Positions 31,319 through 32,173 of a DNA stretch of 32,173 bases are shown here, in pieces. The translations under genes and the position numbers were made by a program. Numbering within the stretch: the first letter of the stretch is position 1; each line of letters starts with the position of its first letter. The notes below the pieces were generated by a model. That model saw nothing but the letters and a program-made list of their open reading frames with translations, ran no database searches and was not told the DNA's origin. Source of the DNA: an uncultured Oscillospiraceae bacterium (GTDB taxonomy: Bacteria; Bacillota; Clostridia; Oscillospirales; Oscillospiraceae); contig CAKUND010000002.1 in the NCBI GenBank assembly GCA_934668295.1, forward strand, positions 1 through 32,173, in the 5' to 3' direction.

Positions 31319-32067
31319 CCGCGGCCGTCATAACCGGCGCATCCGCCGGACTCGGTGCGGAGTTCACGCGTCAGCTCGTGCGGGAATTCCCGGAGATCGA
31401 GGAATTCTGGCTCATCGCCCGCCGCGTGGGCAAGCTCGAGGAGCTGGCGCAGCAGTTCCCGGAAAAGAAATTCGTCTGCATGGGGCTGAACCTGCTCGAT
31501 CCCAAAAGCTTCCGCTATCTCGGCGAAAAGCTTGCCGAGCAGAAGGCCGACGTGCGCGTACTCGTCAATAACGCGGGCTGCGGCACGACGGGCAATATCG
31601 GCTCAAGCGCGTCTTCGGCGGACGTCATGCGTGTGGTCGACCTCAATGTCCGCGCGCTGACCATGGTCACGCAGACCGTCGTGCCGTTCATGACGCGCGG
31701 CGCGCGGATCATCAATGTCTCGTCCATCGCAGCCTTCTGCCCCACGCCCCGCATGACGGTCTACAGTGCGTCCAAGGCCTATGTCTCCGCCTTTACCGGC
31801 GGCATCGCCGACGAGCTGCGGCCCAAGGGCATTTCCGTTACGGCGGTCTGCCCCGGCCCGATGAAGACTGAGTTCTTCGACGCCGCGGACGACCATGACC
31901 TGTTCGGCAATATCCCGTGGTGCGACCCCGAAAAGGTCGTCGCCGGGACGATCCGGGCGGCCAAAAAGGGCCGGACGTTCTACACGCCGACGGCGTTCAA
32001 TAAGTTCTATCGCTTCGTAGCCAAGCTTTTGCCTATGAAGTGGATGATAAAAGCAACAAGAGTTTAA
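31315..32067 (+). CDS. Short-chain dehydrogenase/reductase
   Basis: A 250-aa classical-type SDR: TGASAGLG cofactor motif at 7-14, NNAGCG, catalytic Ser in NVSSIAAF, YSASKAYV as YxxxK, and CPGPMKTEFF. The substrate cannot be predicted. The ATG overlaps the cyclophilin stop. The last residues are basic (KWMIKATRV). Confidence 0.9.
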   Translation: MTAAVITGASAGLGAEFTRQLVREFPEIEEFWLIARRVGKLEELAQQFPEKKFVCMGLNLLDPKSFRYLGEKLAEQKADVRVLVNNAGCGTTGNIGSSASSADVMRVVDLNVRALTMVTQTVVPFMTRGARIINVSSIAAFCPTPRMTVYSASKAYVSAFTGGIADELRPKGISVTAVCPGPMKTEFFDAADDHDLFGNIPWCDPEKVVAGTIRAAKKGRTFYTPTAFNKFYRFVAKLLPMKWMIKATRV

Positions 32068-32111
32068 GTTAGAGTTTTCCAGCGATCCGCAGCGGCTTTC
32101 CGCTGCCATAT

Positions 32112-32173
32112 GGGGCTGCACTGGTTTCGACGGGGGCAGTGAGGCTGGATAAGCGGGCGGAGGCGCCTGGCCT
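32112..32173 (+). ncRNA. ssrA: Transfer-messenger RNA, 5' end (cut by window)
   Basis: GGGGCTGCACTGGTTTCGAC (32112-32131) followed by GGGGGCAG is the conserved 5' end of tmRNA. The GGGGCTG would pair with the tRNA-like 3' end outside the window. A short hairpin, GCAGCGG (32089-32095) with CCGCTGC (32100-32106), lies 5 nt upstream and may belong to the precursor leader. I see no convincing separate promoter in 32068-32111. SmpB is encoded just upstream. Confidence 0.92.

Noticed and set aside
1..32173. Search for tRNA genes, CRISPR arrays, transposases, integrases and attachment sites
   Set aside because: None could be recognised by eye; the only RNA genes or elements supported are tmRNA and the rimP leader hairpin.

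Overview
The window (about 60% G+C, dense operons on both strands) looks like a chromosomal segment of a spore-forming clostridium of the Oscillospirales type. The evidence is a PrkC-type PASTA kinase next to rsgA, a clostridial nusA-ylxR-ylxQ-infB operon, a small acid-soluble spore protein, YedF, DUF1836 and DegV proteins, and many consensus sigma-A promoters (TTGACA/TTGCAA, 17-nt spacer, TATAAT/TAAAAT). The family assignment comes from protein recognition only; no rRNA lies in the window.

Layout: (1) 1-2642, 3' end of prkC plus rsgA, closed by a terminator shared with the converging kbl. (2) 2773-5012, minus strand, tdh-kbl, threonine to glycine plus acetyl-CoA. (3) 5307-7356, a frameshifted L-2-hydroxyisocaproate/lactate dehydrogenase followed by a branched-chain aminotransferase, together a reductive route for branched-chain amino acids. 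(4) 7447-7865, an intact-looking promoter and operator in front of a truncated hydrolase remnant. (5) 7985-9990, yedF, an ECF-transporter-like membrane gene and a divergent Crp/Fnr regulator that share a 16-bp palindrome. (6) 10214-13262, a three-gene GtrII-GtrB-GtrA glucosylation operon. (7) 13349-15806, a graveyard: an ABC exporter with an internal deletion, a frameshifted signal-peptide ORF, an apparently intact tetR, and remnants of epimerase, Gfo/Idh and AraC genes. (8) 15960-16223, a spore protein gene with an abnormal 3' end. (9) 16408-18547, a four-gene operon of sigma factor, small two-TM protein, polytopic membrane protein and PrsW-type intramembrane protease. (10) 18638-21546, DUF1836, DegV, PH-domain and membrane protein genes. 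(11) 21827-30284, rimP-nusA-ylxR-ylxQ-infB-rbfA-nrnA-truB-ribF-GNAT, a translation and RNA-processing operon. (12) 30321-32173, smpB, a cyclophilin, an SDR and the 5' end of tmRNA.

The strongest candidate for an undescribed system is the sigma/PrsW cassette. In Bacillus, PrsW cleaves the anti-sigma factor RsiW to release sigma-W. Here a sigma gene, a small membrane protein that could be a non-canonical anti-sigma factor, an unknown polytopic protein and a PrsW-like protease with its motifs in place are co-transcribed. The second theme is decay: at least six damaged genes lie between 5.3 and 16.2 kb, while the flanking housekeeping genes are intact. Some single-base frameshifts could be sequencing or assembly errors, but the deletions cannot be explained that way.
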